A stretch of DNA of 48,285 nucleotides from NCBI GenBank assembly GCA_022825665.1, contig JAJDWI010000092.1:1-48285 (forward strand). The letters run 5' to 3'. This stretch comes from Candidatus Poribacteria bacterium. Its GTDB lineage: Bacteria > Poribacteria > WGA-4E > WGA-3G. Positions 16,179 through 26,311 of this stretch are shown here, piece after piece. The notes under the pieces were generated by a model. The model made no database searches. It saw only the letters and a list, made by a program, of their open reading frames with translations, and was not told the origin of the DNA. The position numbers and the translations under genes are program-made. Each line of letters opens with the position of its first letter. Within the stretch, counting starts at the first letter, position 1.

Positions 16179-17885
16179 GTGATAGAAGCGATCTCTATTC
16201 GCAATATTGCCCTAATTGATGAACTTGATTTAGAACTATCACCAGGATTAAATATATTTACTGGTGAAACAGGAGCGGGAAAATCGGTTATTCTAAAATC
16301 AATAGGGTTAGTCTTAGGTGAACGAACATCTCCTGATATTGTGCGTGAAGGCACAGATGCAGCATCCGTAGAAATTGGTGTTGTGCCTTCTATCTCGTTT
16401 CCATCTATGATGGATACGAATGACACATTGGTCCTTTCCAGACAAATAAGTGCAAACGGTAGAAGTCGATGTCGTATAAACGGAGAGTTGTCAAATTTGA
16501 AGCGGCTGGAAGAATTGGGAGCATTACTTGTTGATATTCATGGACAACACGAACATCAATCCTTATTTAGGACGGAAACACATCTTGAATTATTAGATGA
16601 TTTTGGAGAGAACGATAAAGAACGGGAACAGGTTAGCACACAATACCATCACCTTCTTGATTTACAAAGAGAATTGGACTCTCTATTGCATACATTGAGG
16701 ACATCTGAGCGAGAGAAGGAACTGCTTGAATTTGAGGTGAAGGAACTTGCGGCGGCAAATCTGCAAGAAGGTGAAGAGGAAGAACTAACTACAGAGATTG
16801 GTATCCTAAATAACGCTGAACAATTATATGAATCCGCTAATCTTGTATATGAACAACTTGATGGAGACGGAAGTTCAGCGTTTGGCACATCAGATTCTGA
16901 CGGAGGTTCTTCTGTGTTAGAGAGTTTAAGGGACTCTGCTAAAACCATTGCAAAGTTGACAGAAGTTGATACGAGTTTGTCGGAATTGTGTGAGAGAATA
17001 GAATCTTCTTTATATGAACTTGAAGATATTGCATCACAGATTCGTGAATATGCAGAAACTGTTGAATTCAATCCTGCACGACTTGCAGAGGTGACTGACA
17101 GACTTGAAACTATTTCAAAATTTAAGCGGAGATACGGTAACACTATCTCAGAGATGATTGAATATCATAGTGATGCTGAACGTAAGTTATCAGATTTAGA
17201 AATTGGATCCGAAAAAATAGATGAACTACAGTCCCAAATACGTGAAATCAAACAGACTATATGTGAATTGTGTATTACTTTGTCCGAAAAACGGAAAAAG
17301 GTTGCGGGACGACTTTCAGCGTTGGTAGAAAAGGAACTTCAAGAGTTGGGAATGGAAAAGGCTGAATTTTACACAGAAGTGCAGCCGATTGAAGATGAGA
17401 ATGGCTCACTCCTGATTGATGATAAAAGGTATGCTCTTCGTGAAAACGGGATGGACAAAGTTGAGTTTTTAATTGCACCTAATGTAGGTTCTGAGTCACG
17501 TCCTTTAACAAGAATTGCATCGGGTGGTGAAATTTCCCGTGTTATGCTTGCTTTAAAAACTGTGTTGATTAAGGTAGACAACATTCCAACAGTGCTTTTT
17601 GATGAAATTGATAGCGGTATCGGTGGTAAGGTCGCAGATGTCGTAGGTAAAAAACTAAAGGAACTATCGCAATCTGCACAAGTCATTTGTATCACCCATC
17701 TTCCGCAGATTGCACGTTTTGCCGATAGGCATTTTCTGGTTGAAAAAGATGTGGTAGGTGAAAGTACTCTGATTTCTGCCAAATCGTTGACTGACGCGGA
17801 GCGAGTAACAGAGATTGCTCGTATGCATGGTGGACAAGAGACCGAAGTCGGTCTTGCTCATGCCCGTGAACTACTGAATGGATAA
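16179..17885 (+). CDS. recN: DNA repair protein RecN
   Basis: 568 residues, normal length. SMC-like ATPase for double-strand-break repair: Walker A FTGETGAGKSVILKS near residue 30, HGQHEHQSLF near 125, a central coiled coil, and C-terminal signature ASGGEISRVMLALKTVL with Walker B VLFDEIDSGIGGKVA, then ICITHLPQIARFAD. Starts with GTG at 16179 after AAGGAAA. It lies 81 bases after nadK and 24 bases before the oxidoreductase gene. Confidence 0.96.
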   Translation: MIEAISIRNIALIDELDLELSPGLNIFTGETGAGKSVILKSIGLVLGERTSPDIVREGTDAASVEIGVVPSISFPSMMDTNDTLVLSRQISANGRSRCRINGELSNLKRLEELGALLVDIHGQHEHQSLFRTETHLELLDDFGENDKEREQVSTQYHHLLDLQRELDSLLHTLRTSEREKELLEFEVKELAAANLQEGEEEELTTEIGILNNAEQLYESANLVYEQLDGDGSSAFGTSDSDGGSSVLESLRDSAKTIAKLTEVDTSLSELCERIESSLYELEDIASQIREYAETVEFNPARLAEVTDRLETISKFKRRYGNTISEMIEYHSDAERKLSDLEIGSEKIDELQSQIREIKQTICELCITLSEKRKKVAGRLSALVEKELQELGMEKAEFYTEVQPIEDENGSLLIDDKRYALRENGMDKVEFLIAPNVGSESRPLTRIASGGEISRVMLALKTVLIKVDNIPTVLFDEIDSGIGGKVADVVGKKLKELSQSAQVICITHLPQIARFADRHFLVEKDVVGESTLISAKSLTDAERVTEIARMHGGQETEVGLAHARELLNG

Positions 17886-17909
17886 ACCATTCAAAGGATA
17901 ACATACATC

Positions 17910-20900
17910 ATGGATGAAAGGTTTACACAATCAGAAGGTACTAATGTCTATACTGGCTGTGAGTTGCTTGTTAAAGGTTCTTTGGAGAGTGGTGTAAGTC
18001 TGCTGACAGGATATCCAGGTTCACCAATTTCTGAAGTATTTGACGTTTTGCAACGGAATTCGGATCTTTTAAAATCAAACGGTATTGTTGCGCAAATTGC
18101 TAATAATGAGGCATTAGGGATAGCTCGATTGAACGGTTCACAAATGGCAGAAATGCGTTCAATAGCATTTATGAAGAGTGTGGGGATGCACGTTGCATCT
18201 GATAGTCTTGCCATTAGCAATTTGGCAGGGACAACGGGTGGTGCGGTTGTTGTTGTTGGAGATGATACTTGGTCATATAGTACTCAAGTTCCAGCCGATT
18301 CACGTGTATTAGCCCGACATCTTTATATGCCGCTATTAGAACCATCTACTTGGCAGGAACTCAAAAATTGGGTCAATTATGCATTTGAAATATCAGCTGA
18401 AGCCAACCTTTACACATGTTATTTAACTACACAGAATCAAGCCGATGGCGGAGGAAATGTAGAGTTACTTCCCAATCGTTATCCTACCATAAGTAAAATA
18501 GCACAAACAGAATTAGACACAGATCTGATTTCAATAGATAATCGCGTTTTATTACCACCTGATACTGTTCGCATTGAAGTTGAAATGCTTAGTGAACGTT
18601 TTCCCGCCGCACTTGAAACTGCAAAACGGTTGGGTCTTAACCAAATCCTCTACCCTAATAGTGGTGAAGGAAAACCCCCATCTACTAAACATAAAATAGG
18701 ATTTGTGACCGCTGGTTTCAGTTACTGTTATTTAGAACATGCTCTCACTGAACTAAACCTTAGTGATACCGTTCCCATACTAAAACTCGGTATGACACAT
18801 CCGATTGATCAGGACATAGTTTTTGAATTTGCACAAATGGTGGATGAGATTTATGTTGTTGAGGAAAAACGTCCTGTGATAGAAAATGAAATCAAGGCGT
18901 TCCTCACACAAAAGTTTCAAGAAGAAGAGCTTGAGGATTATGTAAAAGTGTGGGGAAAACAGTTTCCAAATGGATTACAAGGGATTCCTGTCGTAGCAGG
19001 ATTAGATACATCTATTCTTATCCAGCGATTGATACCATTATTCTCAAACGATAATGAAACAGAAGTGTTTTCGTATGATTTTCCGATAGATAACGATCAT
19101 CTGGAGGAAGAAGCTAAGTTACAGCAGGAAGTTTCAGATATTAAGGCAGACATTCCAGCACGTACACCTACTTTCTGTCCAGGTTGTCCACACCGAGATT
19201 CTTCAAGTGTTCTTCTTGAAATGACAGATCAATTTATGGATCCTGCCTATATGCAAAAACACCACGATTCATCCCCCGTTGATCTTGTTTTCCACGGGGA
19301 TATCGGGTGCTATTCTATGCTCAAATACGAACCTTTCCCGCGTCTGATGCATAACCTTTCAGCAATGACTCTCGGTGGCGGAGCCGGTGCTGGTATTGAT
19401 CCTTTCATCGTGAATAAGCAGGTTGTATTCATGGGTGACTCGACCTTTTTCCACGGTGGCATGTCTGCTATTTCTGACTCTATAAAGAATAACCAAGATA
19501 TTACATACATCATTTTAGATAATCAGACGACAGCGATGACAGGACACCAACCGACACCAGCCGATGAATTGGATATTCTTGGTAATCCAACATTTGCCCA
19601 AGACATAGAGAAGGTAGCACGCGGATTGTCAGGTGGTTCTGAAATTAGTGTTGTTCGTGTAAACCCAGAAGACCGATTGAACTATAAAAAATATCTTGAG
19701 AAATCCATACTGAAGTCGGGTGTGAAAATAATTATTGCTGACAAGGAATGTGCGATTACCCTCCACAGACGACTCCGAAGAGAACAACAATCAATAAAAG
19801 AAAAAGCAGGTTTCTTAAAAGTCGAAAAACATATCAACATAACACCAGAAGTATGTGAATTTTGTTTAGAATGCACAAAATCTACCGGGTGTCCTGCTCT
19901 AAAAATAATAGATACAGACTACGGAAACAAAATTGCAGTTGATCAATCTAACTGTGTAACAGATGGTGCTTGTGCTCGCATTAAATGGGCATGTCCTTCA
20001 TTTGAAGAGGTTGTTGTCACGCGAAAACGTCCACCCCGTAAGCAGCAACCGATTCAACAAATTACACGACCGAAAGATAAAAGTGATGACATAGGAAATG
20101 AGTGGGAGGAGTCCGGAATATCGGGTTTATTATCTCAACTTGGTTTGAATGAGGGACATACCTTACCACCTCCGCCACCACAACCATTCGATGAAATCTG
20201 GAGTGTTTATGCAGCGGGTGTAGGTGGCATGGGTATTGGGACAATATCAAAAATTCTTGTTGTTGCTGGATATCTTCAAGGGTATGATGTGCATTTCTGT
20301 GATAGAAAGGGTTTGGCGATACGAAATGGCGGGGTCTATACACATGTAACGTACACAAATTCTGGACAAAAGATTTCACCAATAATTCCCTATGGTAAGG
20401 CGGACCTTGTTTTGGGACTTGATATATTAGAAGCAGTTCGTGGTATTTCTGCCGAGTCGGTATTCCGTGTTGCTTCATCGGGACGGACAGACTCTGTTGT
20501 CAATACTGCTAAAACTGATACGATAAGATCGCTCATAGGAGAAGATAATTTTGAGATAGATGACTTAGAAGATACTATAAAAGAGAATACAAAGACTTAT
20601 TTTGGTGTAAACCTATTTGATGTGTCAGAACAGTTATTTGGAACTAAACTATATGCGAATATAATGCTTTTAGGTGTAGCGTTTCAACGTGGTTTGATGC
20701 CGATTGCACTTGAACCTATACAAATCGCTTTAAAGCAGATGGTTAGGCGTTCAGATTTACAACAGAATATGAATGCGTTTGAGGTAGGTAGATACCTTGC
20801 TGTAAGTGAGAATGCGGACATTGTACAATCTAATATTAAATCAGATGCCTTGAACCAGACATATCAACAGACACTGGAAGAGAAGAAAAGCATACTTTCG

Positions 20901-21587
20901 AATAAATTTCGCGGTAAGCATCTTGCCAATTCCTATGCTGGTTTAATCGAAAATATTGTTAATAAACTAAACCTTGATGAAACGACAAACCGTAGCATTG
21001 CTATATATATATACGATCTGATTCAATTCGAGCATCTCAAATATGCTCAAACATACATTGAAAAGATAGAAAACGTCTATGAGAAAGACCATGGGGAATA
21101 CAATGCAACGAAAGCTGCGATTAAATATCTACACAAGGTTATGCTAATTAAGGACGAGGTATATGTATCACACCTTCTAACAAGTAAAGAGAAGTTGGCT
21201 CGTGATAAGGTTCGCTATAATATTGATGAGAAAAACGGAGATAAAATCCGTTATCTACACCTTAATCGTCCTCATTTCACCGTACTCGGAATTGATATAC
21301 AACATGATATTGATACCAGAAATTGGATGTTGCACGTGATGAAACGAATGAAGTTTCTAAGACGCTGGTTGTCACAATGGCACGCAAAAGAACGTGAATT
21401 CCGAGAATGGTATATCCGTGAAGTTATAGATACATTTTCGCCAGAAAATGATGAAGATTACGATAAACACTTACAGGCATTAGAATGTGCAGAAGATGTG
21501 CGTGGCTATAGACAGATTCGTTATCCAACAATGGAAGCGGCGAAACAAAAGGTTGAGAAATTACTTTCAAAAGCACATGATAATTAG
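17910..21587 (+). CDS. Fused indolepyruvate:ferredoxin oxidoreductase family protein
   Basis: 1225 residues. Order: pyruvate-oxidoreductase N-terminal domain (LLTGYPGSPISEVFDVLQ); TPP-binding domain (HGDIGCYSM, MGDSTFFHGGMSAISDSI, ILDNQTTAMTGHQPTP, about 465-555); Fe-S region around 640-700 with CEFCLECTKSTGCP; gamma domain (AAGVGGMGIGTISKILV, about 770); and a helical C-terminal domain of the DUF6537 type. The family oxidatively decarboxylates aryl-pyruvates (or other 2-oxo acids) to acyl-CoA with ferredoxin. The second Cys group reads CVTDGACARIKWACP, with only three Cys, so a second 4Fe-4S cluster may be missing or altered. Substrate unproven. Confidence 0.9.
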   Translation: MDERFTQSEGTNVYTGCELLVKGSLESGVSLLTGYPGSPISEVFDVLQRNSDLLKSNGIVAQIANNEALGIARLNGSQMAEMRSIAFMKSVGMHVASDSLAISNLAGTTGGAVVVVGDDTWSYSTQVPADSRVLARHLYMPLLEPSTWQELKNWVNYAFEISAEANLYTCYLTTQNQADGGGNVELLPNRYPTISKIAQTELDTDLISIDNRVLLPPDTVRIEVEMLSERFPAALETAKRLGLNQILYPNSGEGKPPSTKHKIGFVTAGFSYCYLEHALTELNLSDTVPILKLGMTHPIDQDIVFEFAQMVDEIYVVEEKRPVIENEIKAFLTQKFQEEELEDYVKVWGKQFPNGLQGIPVVAGLDTSILIQRLIPLFSNDNETEVFSYDFPIDNDHLEEEAKLQQEVSDIKADIPARTPTFCPGCPHRDSSSVLLEMTDQFMDPAYMQKHHDSSPVDLVFHGDIGCYSMLKYEPFPRLMHNLSAMTLGGGAGAGIDPFIVNKQVVFMGDSTFFHGGMSAISDSIKNNQDITYIILDNQTTAMTGHQPTPADELDILGNPTFAQDIEKVARGLSGGSEISVVRVNPEDRLNYKKYLEKSILKSGVKIIIADKECAITLHRRLRREQQSIKEKAGFLKVEKHINITPEVCEFCLECTKSTGCPALKIIDTDYGNKIAVDQSNCVTDGACARIKWACPSFEEVVVTRKRPPRKQQPIQQITRPKDKSDDIGNEWEESGISGLLSQLGLNEGHTLPPPPPQPFDEIWSVYAAGVGGMGIGTISKILVVAGYLQGYDVHFCDRKGLAIRNGGVYTHVTYTNSGQKISPIIPYGKADLVLGLDILEAVRGISAESVFRVASSGRTDSVVNTAKTDTIRSLIGEDNFEIDDLEDTIKENTKTYFGVNLFDVSEQLFGTKLYANIMLLGVAFQRGLMPIALEPIQIALKQMVRRSDLQQNMNAFEVGRYLAVSENADIVQSNIKSDALNQTYQQTLEEKKSILSNKFRGKHLANSYAGLIENIVNKLNLDETTNRSIAIYIYDLIQFEHLKYAQTYIEKIENVYEKDHGEYNATKAAIKYLHKVMLIKDEVYVSHLLTSKEKLARDKVRYNIDEKNGDKIRYLHLNRPHFTVLGIDIQHDIDTRNWMLHVMKRMKFLRRWLSQWHAKEREFREWYIREVIDTFSPENDEDYDKHLQALECAEDVRGYRQIRYPTMEAAKQKVEKLLSKAHDN

Positions 21588-21661
21588 CAGCCATTTATAT
21601 TGTACGAGCATTTACGTCGACACTGCTATCAACTACAGTAAGAGATTAGAAAACTAAGTAA

Positions 21662-22585
21662 ATGGGAAATCCACATACAATTACTGGACACACTCGTATC
21701 GTCGGAGTTATTGGGTCGCCGATTGCACATAGTCGTTCACCCCAAATGCATAACGCAGCACTTGCTAAAGCGGGGCTTGACTTCATTTATGTTCCGTTTC
21801 ATGTTCCTGTTGACGCAGTAGAAAATGCTATAAATGGTTTTAAGGCAATAAATGTAGTCGGAATAAATGTCACACTGCCACATAAGCAGTCTGTCATCCC
21901 TTTTCTCACATCTATTTCAAGAGAGGCAGAACTTATTGGGGCAGTGAATACACTTACTTTTACTGATGGAAAGATTCATGGTGAGAACACAGATGCACCA
22001 GGTTTTTTAAGAGCGATGGAGGAAACTGGAGTGTCAATTCCTATCGGTGAAGATGTTGTTGTCCTTGGTGCTGGTGGTTCCGCAAGAGCAATTGTGGTTG
22101 CTTTAGTTCTTGCAGGTGTGCGTTCAGTAATAATTGCAAATCGGACAGTATCTAAGGCAGTTACCTTAGCTGAAGAACTTACAAATAAGATTGGGTTACA
22201 GACAGATGAAGAAGATAGTTTACAGAAATCTGATTCTGACCAAGGTAGAAAAGAAAAAATTAAAACAGAATTAACAGGTATGGGGTTAGAGGATTCACGG
22301 TTGAAGGATGCAGTAAAACATTGTTCACTACTTGTAAATACATCCACATCCAGTATGGATATATCCCATCCGTTGTTGATTGATCCGAATTGGCTTCAAT
22401 CAAGTACTACAGTTTATGATATTGTATATACTCCACCGATGACATCTTTATTAATTATGGCAGCTGACAAACAATGTCCTATTGTTGGAGGACTTGGAAT
22501 GCTTGTACATCAGGGGGCAATAGCGTTTGAAAGGTGGACAGGTGTTAAACCTTGTGTGGATACGATGCGAGATGCCCTTTCATAA
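21662..22585 (+). CDS. aroE: Shikimate dehydrogenase
   Basis: 307 residues, longer than the usual ~275. Reduces 3-dehydroshikimate with NADPH. Motifs: VIGSPIAHSRSPQMHNAA (shikimate binding), GINVTLPHKQ with catalytic Lys, GENTDAPGF with catalytic Asp, VLGAGGSARA (NADP), IANRT, and GGLGMLVHQGAIAFERWTG. The extra length comes from a charged insert (roughly residues 180-215, ending at RLKDAVKH). Follows the oxidoreductase gene by 74 bases; zapA follows after 96. Confidence 0.95.
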   Translation: MGNPHTITGHTRIVGVIGSPIAHSRSPQMHNAALAKAGLDFIYVPFHVPVDAVENAINGFKAINVVGINVTLPHKQSVIPFLTSISREAELIGAVNTLTFTDGKIHGENTDAPGFLRAMEETGVSIPIGEDVVVLGAGGSARAIVVALVLAGVRSVIIANRTVSKAVTLAEELTNKIGLQTDEEDSLQKSDSDQGRKEKIKTELTGMGLEDSRLKDAVKHCSLLVNTSTSSMDISHPLLIDPNWLQSSTTVYDIVYTPPMTSLLIMAADKQCPIVGGLGMLVHQGAIAFERWTGVKPCVDTMRDALS

Positions 22586-22681
22586 GGAAGATACAATATA
22601 GACTGAATTCGTTCGTACGTCATGAAATGTAACCCATTCACATGAAAATATAATGGAGAATATCATCAGAAAGGAACAGAT

Positions 22682-22993
22682 ATGCAAGAAGAAGACATTA
22701 CTGAGCAGAAAGACGATTCTACTCAGGAAGGACAAGCGATTCGATTCGTTATCTTGGGTATTCCTTACTCTATCAGACCCTCTGATGAGTTAAGTGCCGA
22801 GGATATTGAAGTCCTTATTACCTATGTAAAAAGTCGGATTGAAAGTTATACACAAAAAGGTTATGATGAAGCAAGAATTCCGATTCTTGTAGCGTTTGAT
22901 ATTGCCAATGAGTTGCGTGAACTACAGAAGTTTTATGAATTACCGATCAACCGAGCTATTGACAAATTAAAATTTGTGCTTGAACCGGAGTAG
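22682..22993 (+). CDS. zapA: Cell division protein ZapA-like
   Basis: 103 residues. After an acidic leader, the ZapA pattern appears: IRFVILGIPYSIR, YVKSRIESYTQKG, ILVAFDIANELRELQKF and a terminal helix. ZapA stabilises FtsZ protofilaments at midcell. GAAAGGAACAG precedes the ATG. Small and divergent, so based on pattern and length rather than a unique motif. Confidence 0.75.
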   Translation: MQEEDITEQKDDSTQEGQAIRFVILGIPYSIRPSDELSAEDIEVLITYVKSRIESYTQKGYDEARIPILVAFDIANELRELQKFYELPINRAIDKLKFVLEPE

Positions 22994-23000
22994 AACTATA

Positions 23001-24371
23001 TCAAATCAAGAAGAACAATAACAGCACAACAGCACAGAATATCGGTAATAATATAAATAATAATTTTGCTTCAATCAGATAGTTTTGATACCGAGTTATC
23101 CTTGTTTCACCTTTTATAAAACGGTAAATAAATTCGACTCGACGATGTATTGAAGGATGTGTATTAAATAACTCGAAAATACGACGAACATACATAGGAA
23201 TACTGTTAAAAAGAGCTAGTCTTTCTAATGCCGCGATAAATGCGTCTGGTTTGTTAGTCAATGTAACAGCATATAGATCGGCTTGGTGTTCAAAACGGCG
23301 TGACACATAACGAAACCCGAATATAAAATACGAAAGAAAAAATAGCATTGAACCAACAGAGGATATAAAAGGATATTTTTCGAGCATATTCACAGGTAGT
23401 AATTGTAAGATTGGATTCTCAACAAAAATAAGAAATAAGGGATAACTGAATAAATAAAGACAAGAAAAAAGGATATATGTAGGAATATGTTTATAGCGGA
23501 TATGTCCAAGTTCATGTGCCACAATAGTCTCAATTTGATCATAAGTAAAATAGTTTAGAAGCGTATCGGTCAAAAAGATTCTCCTATTCCATTTAAGAGT
23601 TCCTGCCACTGCAGCATTAGCAATTAATAACGAACCTGTTTGCCAAACACTTATACCACGATATTTCAGTTTACTTTTAATTGTCAAATTTTCCAACTTT
23701 TCCTTCAATATGTCATCAGATAGAGGAACAGTTTTCCACATAAACTGCATCAATAACGGCGCGAAGATGTATGCCCCTGCCAACACTGGTAATAGTAAAC
23801 CAATCAATAAATAAGGATGTTTTATCAGATACAACTGAATATTTTCTGGTAACCTTACAAGTATATCCAACATAGACAGATAAATTATCAGTGGTGCAAG
23901 TGGTAGGAGTAGGAACTTTAGATGGAATGACAGCAATTCCGTATATCGTACTTCACTTGCCCGATTTGAATTGTGGGATACCAATCGAACACCAATTAGA
24001 CTGATGATGAGCGGTAATATACCAAAGCTTTGTCGCAATTCCACAAATGGGAAGAAGGAAAACAGATAATTTATGAATACCGGTAAGTCTAACTGGTATA
24101 GACCAAATAAGAATGTACCTAAACATAATACCTCAAACACCAAACGGAAATGTCTGAAGTTTAAGAATACACTCTCTGTAAGTGATTGATATGATTTAAG
24201 GAGGCGTGGTATAACGGTTGTTACAATGTAAGCAAGTAATATTGGAGCAATTGTAAGTATCAGGTAGAAAATAGCCGTTTGTATTGTATATATTGGACCG
24301 ATGTCTTCTGGGGGTTCATAAGCGAATAGACAGAGGAAACCAACAATTAGAATAATACTCAATTGTCCCAT
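23001..24371 (-). CDS. M48-family membrane metalloprotease
   Basis: 456 residues. About six hydrophobic helices occupy the first ~210 residues, then a zinc protease core with IVAHELGHIRYKH (HExxH, near residue 285) and the third ligand Glu in FEHQADLYAV. A final hydrophobic segment ends the protein. The layout recalls Ste24/HtpX-type proteases that act on membrane or prenylated substrates; the substrate here is unknown. Convergent with zapA (7 bases apart) and divergent from the OmpA lipoprotein gene. Confidence 0.88.
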   Translation of the reverse strand: MGQLSIILIVGFLCLFAYEPPEDIGPIYTIQTAIFYLILTIAPILLAYIVTTVIPRLLKSYQSLTESVFLNFRHFRLVFEVLCLGTFLFGLYQLDLPVFINYLFSFFPFVELRQSFGILPLIISLIGVRLVSHNSNRASEVRYTELLSFHLKFLLLPLAPLIIYLSMLDILVRLPENIQLYLIKHPYLLIGLLLPVLAGAYIFAPLLMQFMWKTVPLSDDILKEKLENLTIKSKLKYRGISVWQTGSLLIANAAVAGTLKWNRRIFLTDTLLNYFTYDQIETIVAHELGHIRYKHIPTYILFSCLYLFSYPLFLIFVENPILQLLPVNMLEKYPFISSVGSMLFFLSYFIFGFRYVSRRFEHQADLYAVTLTNKPDAFIAALERLALFNSIPMYVRRIFELFNTHPSIHRRVEFIYRFIKGETRITRYQNYLIEAKLLFILLPIFCAVVLLLFFLI

Positions 24372-24551
24372 TCAGATATTTTATAGCACTTTACTTGAAT
24401 TTTCAAGTTTTATCATCTCATAACTATAGAAAAAGACCTATTTTACAAATTTTTTTGAATTATAATCTGAATTGTGTTAAACTATTAAGACACATACAAT
24501 GTGAAATCAATATATTACTCAGTTTACGCATCAATTTTTTGGAGGAATTCC

Positions 24552-25427
24552 ATGAAAACCAGAGGAACACTTATTGTCGCTGCTTTTTTGGTTGTTAGCA
24601 TTGCCGTCATTGGTTGTGGTAAGTTAAGCCAAGAAGAGTTTAATATGTGGAAAAATGAACACGTTGCACATATTGACCAATCCACTACAGAAATAAAGAA
24701 TCAGATTTCAACACTGGATGCAAAGGTTGATCAGAATAATAAGGATACAATGGAGGCTATCTCTAAAGCGAAGGATGAGGCAATTGCCGCATCACAGCAA
24801 GGGGATGCTGACACAATCGCTGCTGCGAATCAAAACACTAAAGAAGAAAACGCGAAACTTCGTGCTGACTTGTCAAAAGTTATTGATGAGCAGGGAAAAG
24901 AATCTAATGATTTTGCCAAAGCCGAAGATGCTAAGATCAAGAAAGAGGTAATGGATCTTGCCAAAAGCTTGAATACACAAGGAATGGATTTGAAGAAAGC
25001 CATGGCACAAATTGCTTCTATCTTAGAGGACATCACCGAGCTAAAAGCGGAGGCAGCATCGAAACCATCGTTATTGGTTACAGTTTCATTTGGCAGTGGG
25101 CAAACAGGTCTATCAAGTAAAGGGAAAGAGATGCTTGATGGAATCATCGGTCAGATTATGGAAAATCCAGATGCAGAGATTCTTGTTGAAGGACATGCAG
25201 ATGGAACACCTGTTTTACGGGGTGGATTCCGTAGTAATTGGGATCTATCACAAGCACGCGCAAATTCTGTAGTCAAATATCTCACAAGCAAAGGCGTTGA
25301 CGCTGCAAGAATCAAAGCAGTTGGCAAAGCACACACTGACCCAGTTGCGTCGCAGAACACAACTGCTGGAAGAGCAATGAACCGTCGGGTAGAAGTTATT
25401 TTGAACCCATCCGGCTCCATGATGTAA
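24552..25427 (+). CDS. OmpA-family lipoprotein with coiled-coil spacer
   Basis: 291 residues from the ATG at 24552, which follows a strong GGAGGAA (24541-24547); a start 39 bases upstream would bury the signal peptide. The lipobox VIGC puts the lipidated Cys near residue 22. Residues ~35-165 are Ala/Lys/Asp/Gln-rich and read as a coiled coil. The C-terminal OmpA domain has ILVEGHADGTPV, NWDLSQARANSVVKYL and GRAMNRRVEVIL, which bind peptidoglycan. It probably tethers the outer membrane to the wall, like Pal. Followed by a clear terminator. Confidence 0.92.
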   Translation: MKTRGTLIVAAFLVVSIAVIGCGKLSQEEFNMWKNEHVAHIDQSTTEIKNQISTLDAKVDQNNKDTMEAISKAKDEAIAASQQGDADTIAAANQNTKEENAKLRADLSKVIDEQGKESNDFAKAEDAKIKKEVMDLAKSLNTQGMDLKKAMAQIASILEDITELKAEAASKPSLLVTVSFGSGQTGLSSKGKEMLDGIIGQIMENPDAEILVEGHADGTPVLRGGFRSNWDLSQARANSVVKYLTSKGVDAARIKAVGKAHTDPVASQNTTAGRAMNRRVEVILNPSGSMM

Positions 25428-25473
25428 ATTTGATCTTATGTGATTTGTCCCCACGAATTTCCGTCCAGTGTTG

Positions 25474-25508
25474 TTAGGATGTCCTGATTTGGGACATCCT
25501 AATTTTTT
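25474..25508 (+). terminator. Rho-independent terminator after the OmpA lipoprotein gene
   Basis: Perfect 11-bp stem TTAGGATGTCC / GGACATCCTAA with a 7-base loop followed by six T residues (25503-25508). Confidence 0.9.
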
Positions 25509-25588
25509 ACTACCTATGCATCATATATTTCGTGAACTACCTGATTAAGTTGAAATGAACGAATAAAATCTAAGAAAATAGTTGAATT

Positions 25589-26299
25589 ATGCGTTATCTG
25601 TTAGTAATAATGTTCATTTTATGCACGATATCAGGTATTTCACATGCACATCCCTCTGATGTTCAGGAAACAGATTCGTCACCATTCGTCCACAATATAT
25701 GGGAACAACACATCCAAACATCGTCACTACAGTTAGCGATCTATTCCTATAAACCGGGATTAGGTGATTTGAACAATGTTCTTCAGAATATTGGAATAAC
25801 AAATCCTCCTGTAGCAATGATGCCAACACTATCACTTGTTCTACAACATATACCAGAACTTGATTCTCGGTTGGAAATTGGGTATTGGAGTGCTGGACTT
25901 CAATCACCAGGACAAAATCCTCTATCTATCACTGCCACCCTTGTGCCAATTTCATATCAGTTAATCTATCGTCCTATCTTTCTATATCAATATCTTCCGA
26001 TCTATTTTGGAGCAGGGATTGGTATATTAAGAGCAAATTTTAGTGGTAATATGGTAGACTTACTTGAACAACAAGGCTTTGGGATATCTAATGGCGGTTC
26101 AAGCACAACTGGATATGTATTTACAGGTATAGAGTTATTCCAATGGAAACCTGATACTCACGCATCTATAGGGAATAACGCAACTATTACGATAGAATTC
26201 AAACGAATCCTGAAAACTATAGAAACCACAGGAACTCTCCCTCTGAATATAACTTTGGATGGAACTGCGATTGGACTTGGAGTCAAAACACAGTTCTAA
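25589..26299 (+). CDS. Probable outer-membrane beta-barrel protein, unknown function
   Basis: 236 residues. A signal peptide (about 1-20, ending ISHAHP) is followed by alternating polar/hydrophobic stretches typical of beta strands (LSLVLQHI, RLEIGYWSAGL, YLPIYFGAGIGIL, ATITIEFKRIL), ending in Phe after GLGVKTQF as many Bam substrates do. No known family is recognised. It ends 12 bases before the polymerase gene, so both may share a transcript linked to surface polysaccharide. Confidence 0.65.
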   Translation: MRYLLVIMFILCTISGISHAHPSDVQETDSSPFVHNIWEQHIQTSSLQLAIYSYKPGLGDLNNVLQNIGITNPPVAMMPTLSLVLQHIPELDSRLEIGYWSAGLQSPGQNPLSITATLVPISYQLIYRPIFLYQYLPIYFGAGIGILRANFSGNMVDLLEQQGFGISNGGSSTTGYVFTGIELFQWKPDTHASIGNNATITIEFKRILKTIETTGTLPLNITLDGTAIGLGVKTQF

Positions 26300-26311
26300 T
26301 CGTATGAATGC

